64,000 nt of DNA from an actinobacterium LLX17 (lineage in GTDB: Bacteria > Actinomycetota > Actinomycetes > Propionibacteriales > Nocardioidaceae). This document shows positions 64,000 to 64,000 of the stretch, in pieces; position 1 is the stretch's first letter, and each line of letters begins with the position of its first letter. The stretch lies in contig KI301992.1 in the NCBI GenBank assembly GCA_000471045.1, forward strand, positions 231,287-295,286, in the 5' to 3' direction. The position numbers and the translations under genes were made by a program. The notes beneath the pieces were generated by a model, which was given only the letters and a program-made list of their open reading frames with translations, ran no database searches and was not told where the DNA came from.

Positions 64000-64000
64000 A

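Overview
The window is very GC-rich, gene-dense actinobacterial chromosome. The gene content points to a Nocardioidaceae-like organism (Aeromicrobium or Nocardioides type). The evidence is a GTP-dependent PEP carboxykinase, glucosyl-3-phosphoglycerate synthase beside a FolP2-type protein, both OtsA and OtsB, DUF3263/DUF3027/DUF2530 proteins, B12-dependent methylmalonyl-CoA mutase with MeaB, and about 20 genes whose start codon lies only 6-7 nt after a TANNNT-like -10 box (leaderless transcription). The genus is inferred from gene content; there is no rRNA in the window. No insertion sequence, prophage, CRISPR array or tRNA was seen.

Layout. 0-3.3 kb: end of a serine hydrolase, pckG and an enoyl-CoA hydratase. 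3.4-8.4 kb: gpgS-folP2-AI-2E transporter on the minus strand, then ung and a divergent MFS exporter. 8.4-12.7 kb: trehalose block, with otsA on the minus strand and a DUF3263 gene, a VirR-like LytR_C gene and otsB on the plus strand, around a perfect 24-bp palindrome. 12.7-13.5 kb: a less GC-rich patch with a small lipoprotein. 13.5-15.6 kb: a SAM-I riboswitch, a threonine synthase-like enzyme, a MoaD/ThiS-like sulfur carrier and a cold-shock protein. 15.7-19.3 kb: four start/stop-overlapping genes for two large membrane proteins, a small membrane protein and a cupredoxin-like lipoprotein. 19.4-21.5 kb: two CIRCE operators, groEL, its terminator and a pair of 50-bp palindromes. 22.4-25 kb: a MetQNI-type importer. 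25-27 kb: a membrane-anchored VWA protein. 27-31.6 kb: a ROK regulator divergent from a sugar ABC importer. 31.7-36.7 kb: an AraC/DinB-like protein and a DHFR-like reductase, then a GAF regulator with aldehyde dehydrogenase and DUF779. 36.8-45.9 kb: acyl-CoA synthetase, solitary PemK/MazF-like protein, BrkB/YihY, cold-shock protein, two MFS transporters, DUF3027, DUF2530 and a secreted protein. 45.9-49.3 kb: a nine-copy 15-bp minisatellite in front of a purine permease, gamma-carbonic anhydrase and serC. 49.5-57.3 kb: an Hsp70-like transmembrane protein, two dynamin-like GTPases, an acidic calcium-loop/C39-like protein, a small acidic protein and an ECF sigma factor. 57.4-62.9 kb: mutA, mutB, a coiled-coil membrane protein and meaB. 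The window ends inside an unidentified minus-strand gene.

The two most promising loci are these. First, the 49.5-57.3 kb Hsp70-dynamin-C39-dynamin-sigma cluster looks like a membrane-stress remodelling machine with similarities to mycobacterial iniBAC. Second, the SAM-riboswitch-controlled thrC-like/sulfur-carrier pair: its regulation by the methionine end-product suggests a role in sulfur or methionine metabolism rather than plain threonine synthesis. The window also carries several small repeat families: a dispersed ~32-bp intergenic repeat, paired palindromes, tandem duplications of gene 3' ends and the minisatellite.
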